NCBI RefSeq assembly: GCF_036607905.1
Contig: NZ_CP144555.1
Coordinates: forward strand, 1,054,001-1,118,000
Direction: 5' to 3'
DNA: 64,000 nucleotides
Source of the DNA: Streptomyces sp. SCSIO 75703
GTDB lineage: Bacteria; Actinomycetota; Actinomycetes; Streptomycetales; Streptomycetaceae
Below the pieces are notes generated by a model. That model saw nothing but the letters and a program-made list of their open reading frames with translations. It was not told where the DNA came from and searched no databases. The position numbers and the translations under genes are program-made. Positions 1 through 9,237 of the stretch are shown piece after piece (within the stretch, counting starts at the first letter, position 1; each line of letters starts with the position of its first letter).

Positions 1-1
1 G

Positions 2-409
2 CTCACGCTGGACGACGGGACGCTGGCCACGGTCACCGCGACCCGGCTGAACGGCGCCGGGTACGACGTGCGCATGGAGCTGGCCGGAGAACGCGACCAG
101 ATCGTCGTCGGGCTGGACGACCGCACGCCGATCGCGTCCACCGAGCCGACCGGGCCGCCCGCCGCCGACAAGCCGTGGACCGGCTTCGTGGAGCGCTTCG
201 CCCCCGCCTACGAGGCGGAGCTGTCCGCGTTCGTGCAGGTGGTGCGCGGTGAGCGGACCAACCCGTGCGACGGGCGCGAGGCCCTCCAGGCGCTCCGGGT
301 CGCCGAGGCGTGCGAGGTCTCCCGGCGGGAGCGCCGCGCGGTGCGTCCGGCGGAGATCCCGGGGGCGCCCCTCCCGGAGCCGGGGCTCGGCACCTTCGGC
401 GGCCGGTAG
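2..409 (+). CDS. Gfo/Idh/MocA-family oxidoreductase, C-terminal part (inositol 2-dehydrogenase-like)
   Basis: This is the 3' end of a gene that begins before the window; the frame is open from base 2. The visible 135 residues have the pattern of the C-terminal domain of NAD-dependent sugar/inositol dehydrogenases: a strand rich in small residues, then a helix containing YEAELSAFVQVVRGE and the closing segment DGREALQALRVAEACEVSRR. In this family that helix packs near the substrate pocket. The Rossmann NAD-binding half lies outside the window, so the substrate (myo-inositol, scyllo-inositol or another polyol) cannot be told. It ends 80 bases before the convergent DHFR-like gene. Confidence 0.75.
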   Translation, partial: LTLDDGTLATVTATRLNGAGYDVRMELAGERDQIVVGLDDRTPIASTEPTGPPAADKPWTGFVERFAPAYEAELSAFVQVVRGERTNPCDGREALQALRVAEACEVSRRERRAVRPAEIPGAPLPEPGLGTFGGR

Positions 410-489
410 GGGACGGTACGCCGCAGTCCCGCGGACCGGGAGCGGCCCTGCGCCGGGCGAGGCGGTGGTGCGCGGCGGGGCCGCGCGCG

Positions 490-1098
490 TCAGTAGGAGC
501 CGTACGAGGGGCTGCCCGTGCGGTCGTACGACTGGACGCAGACGCCGGCGGCGGTGACGTGGCCGCCGGTGTGCCGGAAGGCGGTGGGCCGCACCCCCCG
601 CGGGAAGAGCCGGCGGCCGTCGCCGAGGACCACGGGGAAGGTCAGCAGGTGCACGGTGTCGACCAGGCCCAGGTCGAACAGGGAGGCGGCGAGGTCGCCG
701 CTGCCGTGCACCTGGAGTTCGCCCTCGGTGCGCTCCTTCACGGCCGCCACCTCCTTGGCGAGGTCCCCGCCGAGCACGGTGGTGCCCGCCCAGGACGGGT
801 CGGTGAGGGTGGTGGAGGCGACGTACTTCGGCAGCCCGTTGAGCCGGGAGGCGATGGGGTCCTGCGGGTCGGTCTTCGCCGGCCAGTAGGAGGCGAAGAT
901 CTCGTAGGTGCGGCGGCCCAGGAGGAAGGCGCCGACGCGGTCGAAGACGCCGGTCATGAAGGCGCCGAAGTCCTCGTCGCCGTACGGGACGCTCCAGCCG
1001 CCCTGGCGGAAGCCGCCGCGGGTGTCCTCGTCGGGACCTCCGGGGGCCTGGTACACGCCGTCGAGGGTGACGAACGAGGTGAGGACGAGCTTGCCCAT
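490..1098 (-). CDS. Dihydrofolate reductase family protein (RibD C-terminal domain)
   Basis: A 202-residue protein of the RibD_C/DHFR-like fold. It opens MGKLVLTSFVTLDGVYQAPG, the characteristic first strand and loop of the many actinobacterial stand-alone RibD_C proteins, and has the LLGRRTYEIF segment followed by KYVASTTL and LQVHGSGDLAASL, which form the NADPH pocket in this fold. These proteins are predicted NADPH-dependent reductases of unknown substrate; true folate reduction is not implied. I chose the ATG at 1098 because homology begins there, although the frame stays open upstream to 1230. It is convergent with the preceding dehydrogenase and has no obvious operon partner. Confidence 0.8.
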   Translation of the reverse strand: MGKLVLTSFVTLDGVYQAPGGPDEDTRGGFRQGGWSVPYGDEDFGAFMTGVFDRVGAFLLGRRTYEIFASYWPAKTDPQDPIASRLNGLPKYVASTTLTDPSWAGTTVLGGDLAKEVAAVKERTEGELQVHGSGDLAASLFDLGLVDTVHLLTFPVVLGDGRRLFPRGVRPTAFRHTGGHVTAAGVCVQSYDRTGSPSYGSY

Positions 1099-1288
1099 GG
1101 CGGGTGCCTGCCTTCCGTGTCCGGGGTCCGCCGCGGCCGGCGGACCCGCTCTCACGGGTGTGGACCCCGCGGAGGGCGCCGGCTCATCGGTGCCGCCGGG
1201 CCGGATCGTCCGGGGCGGCCCCGCGTCCACCCTCGCGCGCGGCGGCCGGGCCCGCCACCGGCACGGGGCCGGCCGGGCGGCGGCGGGC

Positions 1289-1318
1289 CCGGCCGCCCCG
1301 GGGGGTCGGGGCGGCCGG
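1289..1318 (-). terminator. Hairpin downstream of allantoicase
   Basis: A 12-bp perfect inverted repeat (CCGGCCGCCCCG / CGGGGCGGCCGG) with a 6-base loop lies 10 bases beyond the allantoicase stop codon. There is no U-run, which is usual for Streptomyces terminators. Confidence 0.6.
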
Positions 1319-1327
1319 GGCCCGGGG

Positions 1328-2458
1328 TCAGCCGCCCAGTTCCTGGTGGCGGGCGGTGAGGCGGGCCGCGCCGTCCTCGGTCAGCGAGCCGAACAGGCGC
1401 AGGCGGGAGATGCCGCCGTCGGGGAAGACGTCCACGCGGGCGTGAGTGCCGACGGCGTCCTCGGGCAGGACGAAGCGGTGGTTGGTGTCGGGCTGGAGCC
1501 GGGTACGCGGCAGCACCTCGCGCCACTCGCCGTCCTCGCCGTCGCGCACCGACAGCGCGGCCCAGCCGCCCGCGTTGCCCACCAGGTAGGCGGTGTCGAT
1601 CTCGACGGCGCGGAACCGGGAGCGCTCCGCCAGCCGGTAGCGGATCCAGTCGTGGCCCCGGTCGCGGCGGCGCCGGGTCTCCCAGCCGTCGTCCATCTTG
1701 CGGGAGCGGCCCGGCTGGATGGTGTTGGTGGCCGGCGAGTAGAAGCGGTCGGAGGCGTCCTCGACCTGTCCGCCGTTCTCCAGCGCGACCACGTCGAAGG
1801 CGCCGCGGGCGGCGAGCCACTCGGGGTCGGGGACCACCTCGCCGTGCACCCGCAGGCGGGCGATGCCCCCGTCGGGGTGCTGCTTGAGGCGGACGTGGGT
1901 GAAGCGCTGCTCGGTGTCGACGGGGAAGCCGTTGGCCGCGTGGCCGCCGACCGGGGTGCGCGGGACGAGGGTGGTCCACTTGACGTCGTCGGCGAGCAGT
2001 TCCTCCGGCGAGGGCGAGCCGTGCACGGTGGTGGCCTCGACCGAGACGGACTGCGGGTAGTTGCCGCGGAAGTGGGCGGTGTCGACGACAATGCCGCGGA
2101 TGACGCCGGGCGCGCCGAGCCGGATCAGCGCCCAGTCGTGGTCGTCCTCGCCGGGCCACGGCGTCCCGGCGGCGGGGCCGCGCCGGCGGCGGGTCTCCCA
2201 GCCGTCCATGACCTTGCCCTTGTGCCCGAAGGCCGTGGGGTCGAACTCGGCCCGCTCGGGCACCAGCAGGTTCTCGCGCTGGGCGAAGAACTCGTCGTTG
2301 GCGGCGACGGCCCCGGCGCCGAGCCGCCGGTCGGCGAGGTTGGCGTACCGGGTGAAGGGCAGGTCGCCGGTGCGGTAGTCGGCGTACGGGTCGCCGCCTC
2401 CGTACGGCTTCGCGTCGCCGGTGAAGCGGGCCGCCTGTGCGCTGTGCTGGGCCGTCAC
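1328..2458 (-). CDS. alc: Allantoicase
   Basis: Hydrolyses allantoate to ureidoglycolate and urea, the step after allantoinase. The 376-residue product shows the two tandem allantoicase domains: an N-terminal signature PYGGGDPYADYRTGDLPF, then the repeated module signature MDGWETRRRR (about residue 85) and MDDGWETRRRR (about residue 260), each followed by a jelly-roll type segment (VVDTAHFRGNYP and EIDTAYLVGNAG). The likely start is the GTG at 2458 in the context GAAAGGAACCCCTGATCACC; the frame runs on upstream through allB, so the start rests on homology and on this purine-rich stretch. It lies 83 bases after allB on the same strand and is probably co-transcribed with it. A GC-rich hairpin follows. 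Confidence 0.93.
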   Translation of the reverse strand: MTAQHSAQAARFTGDAKPYGGGDPYADYRTGDLPFTRYANLADRRLGAGAVAANDEFFAQRENLLVPERAEFDPTAFGHKGKVMDGWETRRRRGPAAGTPWPGEDDHDWALIRLGAPGVIRGIVVDTAHFRGNYPQSVSVEATTVHGSPSPEELLADDVKWTTLVPRTPVGGHAANGFPVDTEQRFTHVRLKQHPDGGIARLRVHGEVVPDPEWLAARGAFDVVALENGGQVEDASDRFYSPATNTIQPGRSRKMDDGWETRRRRDRGHDWIRYRLAERSRFRAVEIDTAYLVGNAGGWAALSVRDGEDGEWREVLPRTRLQPDTNHRFVLPEDAVGTHARVDVFPDGGISRLRLFGSLTEDGAARLTARHQELGG

Positions 2459-2541
2459 GGTGATCAGGGGTTCCTTTCGGTGGGGCGGGGTGTCGGGGCC
2501 GGGTGGCCGGTGGTCCGTGGGGAAAGGTGATCGGACAGTGG

Positions 2542-3882
2542 TCAAGGGGTGGGGGTGAGGAGGCGGCCCTGCGGGCCCGTGAGGCGGCCGTCGGCCATGA
2601 CGCGCCGGCCGCGCAGCCAGGTGGAGGTGACCACGCCGTGCAGGGTGCGCCCGGCGTACGCGGTGACGCGGTTGCGGTGGTGCAGCGCGGCCGGGTCGAC
2701 GGTGAAGGTCTCCTCGGGGGCGAGGACCGCGAAGTCGGCGTCGTGGCCGGGCGCGATGGCGCCCTTGCGGCCGTCGAGCCCGGCGAGGCGGGCGGTGGCC
2801 GCGGACATCCAGCGGACCACGTCGTCCAGGGTGTGGCCGCGCCCGCGGGCCTCGGTCCACACGGCGGAGAGGCTGAGCTGGAGGCCGGAGATGCCGCCCC
2901 AGGCGGTGGCGAAGTCGTCGGTCTTCAGGTCGGCGGTGGACGGCGAGTGGTCGGTGACCACGCAGTCGATGGTGCCGTCGGCGAGGGCCTGCCAGAGCAG
3001 GTCGCGGTTGGCGGCCTCGCGGATGGGCGGACAGCACTTGAACTCGCTTGCCCCGTCGGGGACTTCCTCCGCGGTGAGGGTGAGGTAGTGGGGGCACGTC
3101 TCCACGGTGAGGCGCACGCCCTCGGCCCGTGCGCGGACGATCAGCGGCAGGGCGTCGGCGGAGGAGAGGTGGAGCACGTGGACGCGGGCACCGAACCGTG
3201 CGGCCTGGGCGACGAGCGTCGCGATGGCGGTGTCCTCGGCGTCGCGGGGGCGGCTGGCGAGGAAGTCGGCGTACCGGGGGCCGCCGCGCTGCGGGGCGGC
3301 GGCGAGGTGGTGCGGGTCCTCGGCGTGCACGATCAGCAGCCCGTCGAAGGCGGCGATCTCGGCGAGGGACCGGGCGAGCTGGTCCTGGTCGAGGTGGGGG
3401 AACTCGTCCACGCCCGAGGGCGACAGGAACGCCTTGAAGCCGAAGACGCCGGCCTCGTGCAGCGGGCGCAGGTCCCTGGTGTTGCCGGGCAGGGCCCCGC
3501 CCCAGAAGCCGACGTCGACGTGGGTCCGGCCGGCGGCGGCCCGTCGTTTGGTCTCCAGGTGGGCGGTGGTCGTGGTGGGCGGCAGGGAGTTGAGCGGCAT
3601 GTCGACCAGGGTGGTGATGCCGCCGGCCGCCGCGGCGCGGGTGGCGGTGGGGAAGCCCTCCCATTCGGCCCGCCCGGGGTCGTTGACGTGCACGTGGGTG
3701 TCGACCAGTCCGGGCAGGACCGCCCGGTCGCCGGCGTCCTCCAGCCGGGCGCCCGCCGGGACGGGGGCGTCGTGCGGCAGGACGGCCGTGATGGTGCCGC
3801 CGCGCACCGCGATCGCGGCGGGGCGCGTCCCCTCGGGCGTGACCACGCGTGTCGAGCGCAGCACCAGTTCAGCTTCGGACAC
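2542..3882 (-). CDS. allB: Allantoinase
   Basis: Opens the hydantoin ring of allantoin to give allantoate; cyclic amidohydrolase superfamily, 446 residues. The dinuclear metal site is complete: H63 and H65 (DTHVHVND), the carboxylated lysine K150 (GFKAFLS), H186 (VHAEDP), H238 (VLHLSS) and D311 (VTDHSP). These positions match the spacing of bacterial AllB proteins. The start ATG at 3882 follows a purine-rich leader. allB is first in a two-gene unit with allantoicase and is transcribed away from the IclR regulator. The 494-base divergent region holds two kinds of inverted-repeat operators, which fits repression by that regulator and release by a pathway metabolite. Confidence 0.96.
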   Translation of the reverse strand: MSEAELVLRSTRVVTPEGTRPAAIAVRGGTITAVLPHDAPVPAGARLEDAGDRAVLPGLVDTHVHVNDPGRAEWEGFPTATRAAAAGGITTLVDMPLNSLPPTTTTAHLETKRRAAAGRTHVDVGFWGGALPGNTRDLRPLHEAGVFGFKAFLSPSGVDEFPHLDQDQLARSLAEIAAFDGLLIVHAEDPHHLAAAPQRGGPRYADFLASRPRDAEDTAIATLVAQAARFGARVHVLHLSSADALPLIVRARAEGVRLTVETCPHYLTLTAEEVPDGASEFKCCPPIREAANRDLLWQALADGTIDCVVTDHSPSTADLKTDDFATAWGGISGLQLSLSAVWTEARGRGHTLDDVVRWMSAATARLAGLDGRKGAIAPGHDADFAVLAPEETFTVDPAALHHRNRVTAYAGRTLHGVVTSTWLRGRRVMADGRLTGPQGRLLTPTP

Positions 3883-4167
3883 CCGGTCCCCTTCCTTGTC
3901 GGTCGTCGTCCGGTGCCACGTGTGTCGGGTGCCTCACGTGCGCCGGGTACGTCGGTCGTGCGTCGTGTGCGTGGCCGCCCGCGCACGGTTCACGCGGCCC
4001 CTGCGGCATCCGCGTCGTCCGCGTCCTTCGGGGCGTCCACCTCGTCGGGCCGCTGCCGCGGCCGGGTCCGGCGGGGTGGCGGCTCGCCGCGCGGCGGTGC
4101 CGTGCCGTGGTCACCGCACGCGGAAGCCGTCGTGGCGCGGCGCGGGAGGAACCGCCACCCACCGGAT

Positions 4168-4184
4168 TTCAACGTTCTGTTGAA
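4168..4184. promoter_or_regulatory. Inverted repeat TTCAAC-N5-GTTGAA upstream of allB
   Basis: TTCAACGTTCTGTTGAA is a perfect 6-bp inverted repeat with a 5-base spacer. The same TCAAC-N5-GTTGA core recurs before aceB (15145) and before uraD (58551), so it is a good candidate operator for a shared purine/ureide regulator. Apart from this and the sites near the IclR start, I see nothing gene-like in 3883-4376. Confidence 0.65.
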
Positions 4185-4254
4185 GGAGTCTTCACTCCCC
4201 GCCGGGAGCCGTCAAGGGGGCCGGAATCTCCGGACCCGGAGCACGCGCCCGCCC

Positions 4255-4297
4255 TGGACGTTTCCACAAAGCGGAATTAGACTTCCAGCACGCAGAA
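4255..4297 (+). promoter_or_regulatory. allR promoter with tandem 15-bp palindromes
   Basis: TGGACG (4255-4260), a 17-base spacer and TAGACT (4278-4283) form a plausible promoter. Site 1, TTCCACAAAGCGGAA (4262-4276), fills the spacer. Site 2, TTCCAGCACGCAGAA (4283-4297), begins at the end of the -10, exactly 21 bp downstream of site 1. The same paired arrangement occurs at aceB and at the right end of the window. The placement suggests autorepression. Confidence 0.65.
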
Positions 4298-4376
4298 CGT
4301 AGCTTTGGACAAGCGGGGAGTCAACCGGCCGCCGGGTAGGCTGCTGCCCTCCCGCCAGTCCCGAAAGGAACGTGCC

Positions 4377-5180
4377 GTGCCGACGTCCAGCGCCAGCACC
4401 ACCGACCCCGCGAGGCCCGCCCCGGGCGGCGTCCAGTCCCTGGAGCGCGCCTTCGACCTGCTCGAACGGATGGCGGACGCGGGCGGCGAGGTCGGGCTGA
4501 GCGAGCTGTCCGCGAGCAGCGGCCTGCCCCTGCCGACCATCCACCGTCTGATGCGCACCCTCGTGGCCTGCGGCTACGTACGCCAGCAGCCGAACCGGCG
4601 GTACGCGCTCGGCCCCCGTCTGATCCGGCTCGGCGAGTCCGCCTCCCGCCTCCTCGGCACCTGGGCCCGGCCGCACCTGGCCCGCCTCGTCGAGGAGACC
4701 GGCGAGACGGCCAACATGGCGCTGCTCGACGGGGACGAGATCGTGTACGTCGCGCAGGTGCCGTCCAAGCACTCGATGCGGATGTTCACCGAGGTCGGCC
4801 GGCGGGTACTGCCGCACTCCACCGGCGTCGGCAAGGCGCTCCTCGCCGACGTGCCGCCGGAGGAGGTGCGGGCCCTGCTGCGCCGTACCGGCATGCCGGC
4901 CGCGACCGACAAGACCATCACCACGCCGGACGGGTTCGTCGCCGCGCTGGCGGAGGTGCGCCGCCAGGGGTACGCGATCGACGACAACGAGCAGGAGATC
5001 GGCGTGCGCTGCCTGGCCGTCTCCGTGCCCGACTCCCCCACCGCCGCCGCCATCTCGATCTCCGGGCCGGCCGGCCGCGTCACCGAGGAGGCGACCGGGC
5101 GGATCGTGCCCGTGCTCCAGCAGGTGGCCGCGGAACTGTCGGAGTCCCTCCGCAACTCGGCTGCCGCCTCGGCATCCTGA
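4377..5180 (+). CDS. allR: IclR-family regulator of the allantoin pathway (AllR-like)
   Basis: A 267-residue IclR-family protein. The N-terminal winged helix begins QSLERAFDLLERMAD (about residues 22-36) and includes the recognition helix GLPLPTIHRLMRTLVACGYV; the C-terminal effector domain shows GVGKALLADVP and the motif DNEQEIGVRCLAV (about 201-213), where family members bind small metabolites such as glyoxylate or allantoin. The start is taken as GTG at 4377 because a strong RBS (GAAAGGAA) sits 7 bases upstream. Its position opposite allB and the repeated operators support the AllR assignment known from Streptomyces coelicolor, where AllR represses allantoin genes. The effector is not visible from sequence. 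Confidence 0.85.
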   Translation: MPTSSASTTDPARPAPGGVQSLERAFDLLERMADAGGEVGLSELSASSGLPLPTIHRLMRTLVACGYVRQQPNRRYALGPRLIRLGESASRLLGTWARPHLARLVEETGETANMALLDGDEIVYVAQVPSKHSMRMFTEVGRRVLPHSTGVGKALLADVPPEEVRALLRRTGMPAATDKTITTPDGFVAALAEVRRQGYAIDDNEQEIGVRCLAVSVPDSPTAAAISISGPAGRVTEEATGRIVPVLQQVAAELSESLRNSAAASAS

Positions 5181-5236
5181 CAGGACGTCAGCCTCCCGCC
5201 GCCTTTCGCTGCCTGACGCGGCGTCGGGCGCCCGCC

Positions 5237-7048
5237 TCAGCGGGCCGCCCGCGCCAGCCACGGGGGCGGGCGGAACGACGCCTCGGCGTAGGGCGCCGGG
5301 TGCACCGCCCGGCTGCGCCCGCCCTGCACCTGGTAGACCAGCGGCGCCTGGGACAGCGACGGGTCCGGGCTCTCGTCCGGGTAGGCGGCGTTGGTCTGGC
5401 CCGCCGCCCCCAGGAAGTAGGCCCCGTTGACACCGCGGTGCACGACGTGGCGCAGCGCGGCCACGGTCTCGGCCGGCCGGCCCGGCGCGTCGAGGCCGCT
5501 CCAGGCCCGCGCGAGGACCTGGACCTGGTCGTACCCGGCGCCGGCGAGGCCGTGTCCGGGCGCGCGGCCGTGCAGCCGGGCGTAGTCCCGCGCGAACCCG
5601 GCGCCGCGGGCGTCGCCGTAGCGGCCGGTGACGCTGGCCCACACCACGCCCTCGGCGGCCTCCCCCGCCTCCGCGAGGTAGGCGGGCACCGACGGCGTGT
5701 ACACGTTGTAGACGAGGGTCGGTGAGGGGTCGCGGGCGAAGGCACGCTGGAAGGCGGCCATCGCCACGGGCGGGTGGTTGCCGAGCAGCAGCGCGTCCGG
5801 GGCGGTGCGCCGCACCTGCTCCAGCACCCGCGTCCAGTCGTCGTAGGGCGGTCCGGACCTGATCCGGAACTGCACCCGCCAGCCGGCCGCCTCGACGAGG
5901 TCGGCGCCCCGCTCGCCGAGGATCTCCCCGTCCGCGACGCCCGGTTCGACCACGCCGACGGTGCGCCGGCCGGGACGCCACAGCCCGGCCGCCGAGGTGT
6001 GGGCGGCGAAGCGCAGGAAGCCGCGCACGTAGTTGCTGCGGCGCGGGCCCGCCTGGAAGACGTTGCCGAAGACGGTGGGTTCGGAGGCGACCCAGGCGGC
6101 CTGCAGGTCGCTGCTGCCCACGTTGAGGTACGGGAGGCCGTATGCGGCGGCCCGCTCGTAGCTGGGGCGTTCGTCGACCAGCAGGTAGGAGCCGACCAGG
6201 GCGGCCAGGTCGTGGTCGGCGACGGCGCGGAAGGCCGCGTCGACCGAGGCCGCGTCCTGGTTGTCGAGCGCGAAGGACGCCAGCTCCAGCGGGCGTCCGG
6301 CGACCCCGCCGCGCGCGTTCACCTCGGCGACGGCGAGTTCGGCGCCCCGGCGCAGTTCCTCGCCGTCGGCGCCGTAGGCGCCGAGCAGCGGGGCCATGAG
6401 GCCGACGGTCAGGGGTCGGGGCACGAAGTGGCGGGTGCCGGGGCGCGGGGCGCCCGCGAACCGGGGCGGGGCCGGGCGCCCCCGGTCGAGCGCGTCCAGC
6501 ATGCCGGCGCCGAGCGCGGACAGTTCCGCGCAGCCGCCGGGCACGGGCAGCCGCAGCAGGCCGCTGTCCACGGCGAAGGCCGCCGCGGCGGCGCGGCTCG
6601 GCTGGCCCAGCTTGTCCAGCAGAGATTCGACCTGCTTGCCGACGGTACGGGGGCTGGTGCCCAGGTAGTGGGCGACGGAGCCGTTGGTCAGCCCGCCCGC
6701 GAGCAGGGTGAGCACGTCCAGTTCGCGCAGCGTGAGCCCGTAGGGCGGATCGCAGCGGCGCACCGCGGCGGTCACGGTGATGGGGCGGCCCTCGGCGGTG
6801 GGCGGCGCGGCGAGGTCGACGCGGGCCCAGCCGCCGTCCTCGGTGATCCACACGAAGCAGACGGCGGTCCGGCCCGTCTCCGGCATCAGGGTCGCCCAGC
6901 GGCGCACCCGCTCGTGCAGCACGAGGTCGCAGCCGCGCACGTCGAGCCGCTCGCACTGGCCCAGGGTGTCGAAACGGGCCACCCCCGGCCGGGCCCGCCG
7001 CGTGTTCTCGGCCATGGCCGCGGTGGGCCCGGAACGGTCGCGCGTCAT
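5237..7048 (-). CDS. LuxR-type regulator fused to a periplasmic-binding-protein (amide/branched-chain amino acid type) sensor
   Basis: A 603-residue protein with an unusual order of domains. Residues about 102-165 form a LuxR/FixJ helix-turn-helix (LTLRELDVLTLLAGGLTNGSVA, TSPRTVGKQVESLLDKL). Residues about 205-590 form a type-1 periplasmic-binding fold of the LivJ/AmiC group (VGLMAPLLGAYGADGEELRRG, AVAEVNARGGVAGRPLEL, ALVGSY, YGLPYLNVGSSD). There is no signal peptide or membrane segment, so the sensor should work in the cytoplasm, as AmiC does. The start ATG at 7048 has GGGAGGAGAAAGG just upstream. It is divergent from the hydantoinase operon across 179 bases, so it is the likely regulator of that operon, with ligand sensing by the C-terminal domain (inference). 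Confidence 0.85.
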   Translation of the reverse strand: MTRDRSGPTAAMAENTRRARPGVARFDTLGQCERLDVRGCDLVLHERVRRWATLMPETGRTAVCFVWITEDGGWARVDLAAPPTAEGRPITVTAAVRRCDPPYGLTLRELDVLTLLAGGLTNGSVAHYLGTSPRTVGKQVESLLDKLGQPSRAAAAAFAVDSGLLRLPVPGGCAELSALGAGMLDALDRGRPAPPRFAGAPRPGTRHFVPRPLTVGLMAPLLGAYGADGEELRRGAELAVAEVNARGGVAGRPLELASFALDNQDAASVDAAFRAVADHDLAALVGSYLLVDERPSYERAAAYGLPYLNVGSSDLQAAWVASEPTVFGNVFQAGPRRSNYVRGFLRFAAHTSAAGLWRPGRRTVGVVEPGVADGEILGERGADLVEAAGWRVQFRIRSGPPYDDWTRVLEQVRRTAPDALLLGNHPPVAMAAFQRAFARDPSPTLVYNVYTPSVPAYLAEAGEAAEGVVWASVTGRYGDARGAGFARDYARLHGRAPGHGLAGAGYDQVQVLARAWSGLDAPGRPAETVAALRHVVHRGVNGAYFLGAAGQTNAAYPDESPDPSLSQAPLVYQVQGGRSRAVHPAPYAEASFRPPPWLARAAR

Positions 7049-7227
7049 GCCGCACCTTTCTCCTCCCGGTGGCCCCACCGCTTCTCCAAGCGTCCGACCA
7101 GCACCGACGCCGCCCCGCGTCCATGGGGAGAACGACGTATTACCGCGCATCGTCGGCCATGGGAACGTCCCTTTTCAAGGCCGGAATCCCTACCGGTATG
7201 TCCTCTCACATCGTGGAAAGGGGTCTC

Positions 7228-9234
7228 ATGCGCATTGGTGTCGAATGCGGTGGCACCTTCACCGACCTGGTCGTCCTGGACGACGACGGCGCGCTGCGGG
7301 CCACCGCGAAGGTCTTCTCGACGCCCGCGGACCCGTCGCACGCGGTGATCGAGGCGATCGACGCCCTCCCCGAGGGGCTGCGCGAGGGGGCCCTGCTGCT
7401 GCACGGCAGCACGGTCGCCACCAACGCGCTGCTGGAGCGCCGCGGCCCCCGGCTCGGCCTGCTGGTCACCCGCGGTTTCCGCGATCTGCTCACGCTCCAG
7501 CGCCAGGACCGCGACCGCATGTACGACCTGCGGTACGTCAAGCCGGCCCCGCTGGTGCCGCGGGAGCTGGTGCGCGAGGTCGACGAGCGGGTCACGGCCA
7601 CGGGCGAGGTCGCCGTGGCCCTGGACGAGGAGAGCGTGCTCCACGCGGTCAAGGAGCTGCTGGCCCGGGACGTCACGGCGATCGCCGTGTGCCTGCTGCA
7701 CTCCTACGGCAATCCCGCCCACGAGCGCCGGGTGGCCGAGCTGATCGGCTCGCTGGCACCGGAGCTGCCGGTGTCGCTGTCCTGCTCGGTGGCGCGGGAG
7801 TTCCGCGAGTACGAGCGCACCAGCACCACCGCCGTCGACGCCTTCGTGCGGCCCGCCGTCGCCGGGTACCTGGACCGGCTGGCCGCCGAGACCGCCCGGC
7901 GCGGCATCGCCGGGCTCCAGGTGATGCAGTCCAACGGCGGCGCCGTACCGGTGCCCGTGGTGACCGCGCGCCCGGTGACGATGCTGCTGTCGGGCCCGGC
8001 CGCCGGGGTCAGCGGCGCCGTCGCGGTCGCCGAGTCCGCCGGGCTGGGCGACGTCGTGACCATGGACATGGGCGGCACCAGCACCGACGTGGCCCTGGTG
8101 GTCGACGGTGCGCCGCGGCTGACGCCCGAGGTGAGCGTCGACGGGCTCCCGGTCCGGGTGCCGATGGTCGACATCACCACCGTCGGCGCCGGCGGCGGCA
8201 GCGTCGTCGGCGTGGACAGCGGCGGCCTGCTCACCGTCGGCCCGCGCAGCGCCGGCTCGCACCCCGGTCCCGCCTGCTACGGCCGGGGCGGACGACTGCC
8301 CACGGTCACCGACGCCGACGCGGTGCTCGGGCTGCTCGGGCCGCGGCCGATGATGGCCGGCCGCTTCCCGCTGGACCTGCCGGCCGCCGAGTCCGCCTTC
8401 GCCCCGCTCGCCGCCCGGCTGGGCCGTACGGTGGGCGAGGCCGCCTGGTCCGCCCACCAGTTGGCCAACGTGGCGATGGCCGGCGCCATCCGGGTCGCCT
8501 CGGTCGAACGCGGCCACGACCCGCGCGGCCTGACCCTGCTCGCCTACGGCGGCGCCGGCCCGGTGCACGCCGCGGGCGTGGCGGACGAGCTCGGCATGCG
8601 CCGCGTCGTGATCGCCCCGCACTCCGGACTGGCCTCCGCCTACGGGCTGCTGGTCTCCGGTTTCCGGCGGGAGTTCGCCCGCACCGTCCTCGTGCCCGCC
8701 GACGCCCTCGACGCGGACCGGCTGCGCGCGCTGCTCGACGCCGTCACCGGGGAGGCCCACGCCGAACTCGCCGGGCAGGGCGTCGACCCCGCCACCGTGC
8801 GGGACGGCTGGAGCGTCGACATGCGCTACGCCGGACAGGGCTTCGAGCTGGCGGTACCGCTGCCGGACGACGGCCCCGACCGGGTCGGCCGGCTGGTCGC
8901 CGCCTTCCACGCCCTGCACGCCCGGCGCTTCGGGCACGCCGACCCCGGCGCCGCGGTCCAGGTGGTCACGTTGCGGCTGAGCACCACCCGGCCCCGCCCC
9001 TCCGTCGCCCTGCCCGAGGTCGCCCACCGGCCCGACGCCGCGCGCGTGCCGTCGACGGTGCTGGAGCAGGGCGAACCGCGCGCCGCCGTGACCCTGCCCC
9101 GGGAGGCGCTCGCCCCCGGCGCCGTCCTGCCCGGACCGGCGGTGCTCACCGACGCGTCCTCCACCGCCTACGTCCCCGGCGGCTGGACCGCGACGGTCGA
9201 CCCGGCCACCAACCTCGTCCTCACCAGGAGCTGA
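7228..9234 (+). CDS. hyuA: Hydantoinase/oxoprolinase family protein, subunit A (HyuA)
   Basis: A 668-residue HyuA: ATP-dependent N-methylhydantoinase/5-oxoprolinase alpha chain. The ASKHA-type nucleotide-binding start MRIGVECGGTFTDLVV is present, followed by the second phosphate-binding segment VTMDMGGTSTDVALV and the conserved GAGGGS and YGGAGPVHA loops. Enzymes of this family use ATP to open a lactam, imide or hydantoin ring, or to carboxylate ketones, together with HyuB. The start ATG at 7228 follows GGAAAGG. The hyuB gene begins 3 bases after the stop, so the two subunits should be made together. Exact substrate is unknown; the neighbouring transporter and FAD oxidoreductase suggest uptake and oxidation of a nitrogen compound. 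Confidence 0.88.
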   Translation: MRIGVECGGTFTDLVVLDDDGALRATAKVFSTPADPSHAVIEAIDALPEGLREGALLLHGSTVATNALLERRGPRLGLLVTRGFRDLLTLQRQDRDRMYDLRYVKPAPLVPRELVREVDERVTATGEVAVALDEESVLHAVKELLARDVTAIAVCLLHSYGNPAHERRVAELIGSLAPELPVSLSCSVAREFREYERTSTTAVDAFVRPAVAGYLDRLAAETARRGIAGLQVMQSNGGAVPVPVVTARPVTMLLSGPAAGVSGAVAVAESAGLGDVVTMDMGGTSTDVALVVDGAPRLTPEVSVDGLPVRVPMVDITTVGAGGGSVVGVDSGGLLTVGPRSAGSHPGPACYGRGGRLPTVTDADAVLGLLGPRPMMAGRFPLDLPAAESAFAPLAARLGRTVGEAAWSAHQLANVAMAGAIRVASVERGHDPRGLTLLAYGGAGPVHAAGVADELGMRRVVIAPHSGLASAYGLLVSGFRREFARTVLVPADALDADRLRALLDAVTGEAHAELAGQGVDPATVRDGWSVDMRYAGQGFELAVPLPDDGPDRVGRLVAAFHALHARRFGHADPGAAVQVVTLRLSTTRPRPSVALPEVAHRPDAARVPSTVLEQGEPRAAVTLPREALAPGAVLPGPAVLTDASSTAYVPGGWTATVDPATNLVLTRS

Positions 9235-9237
9235 CCC

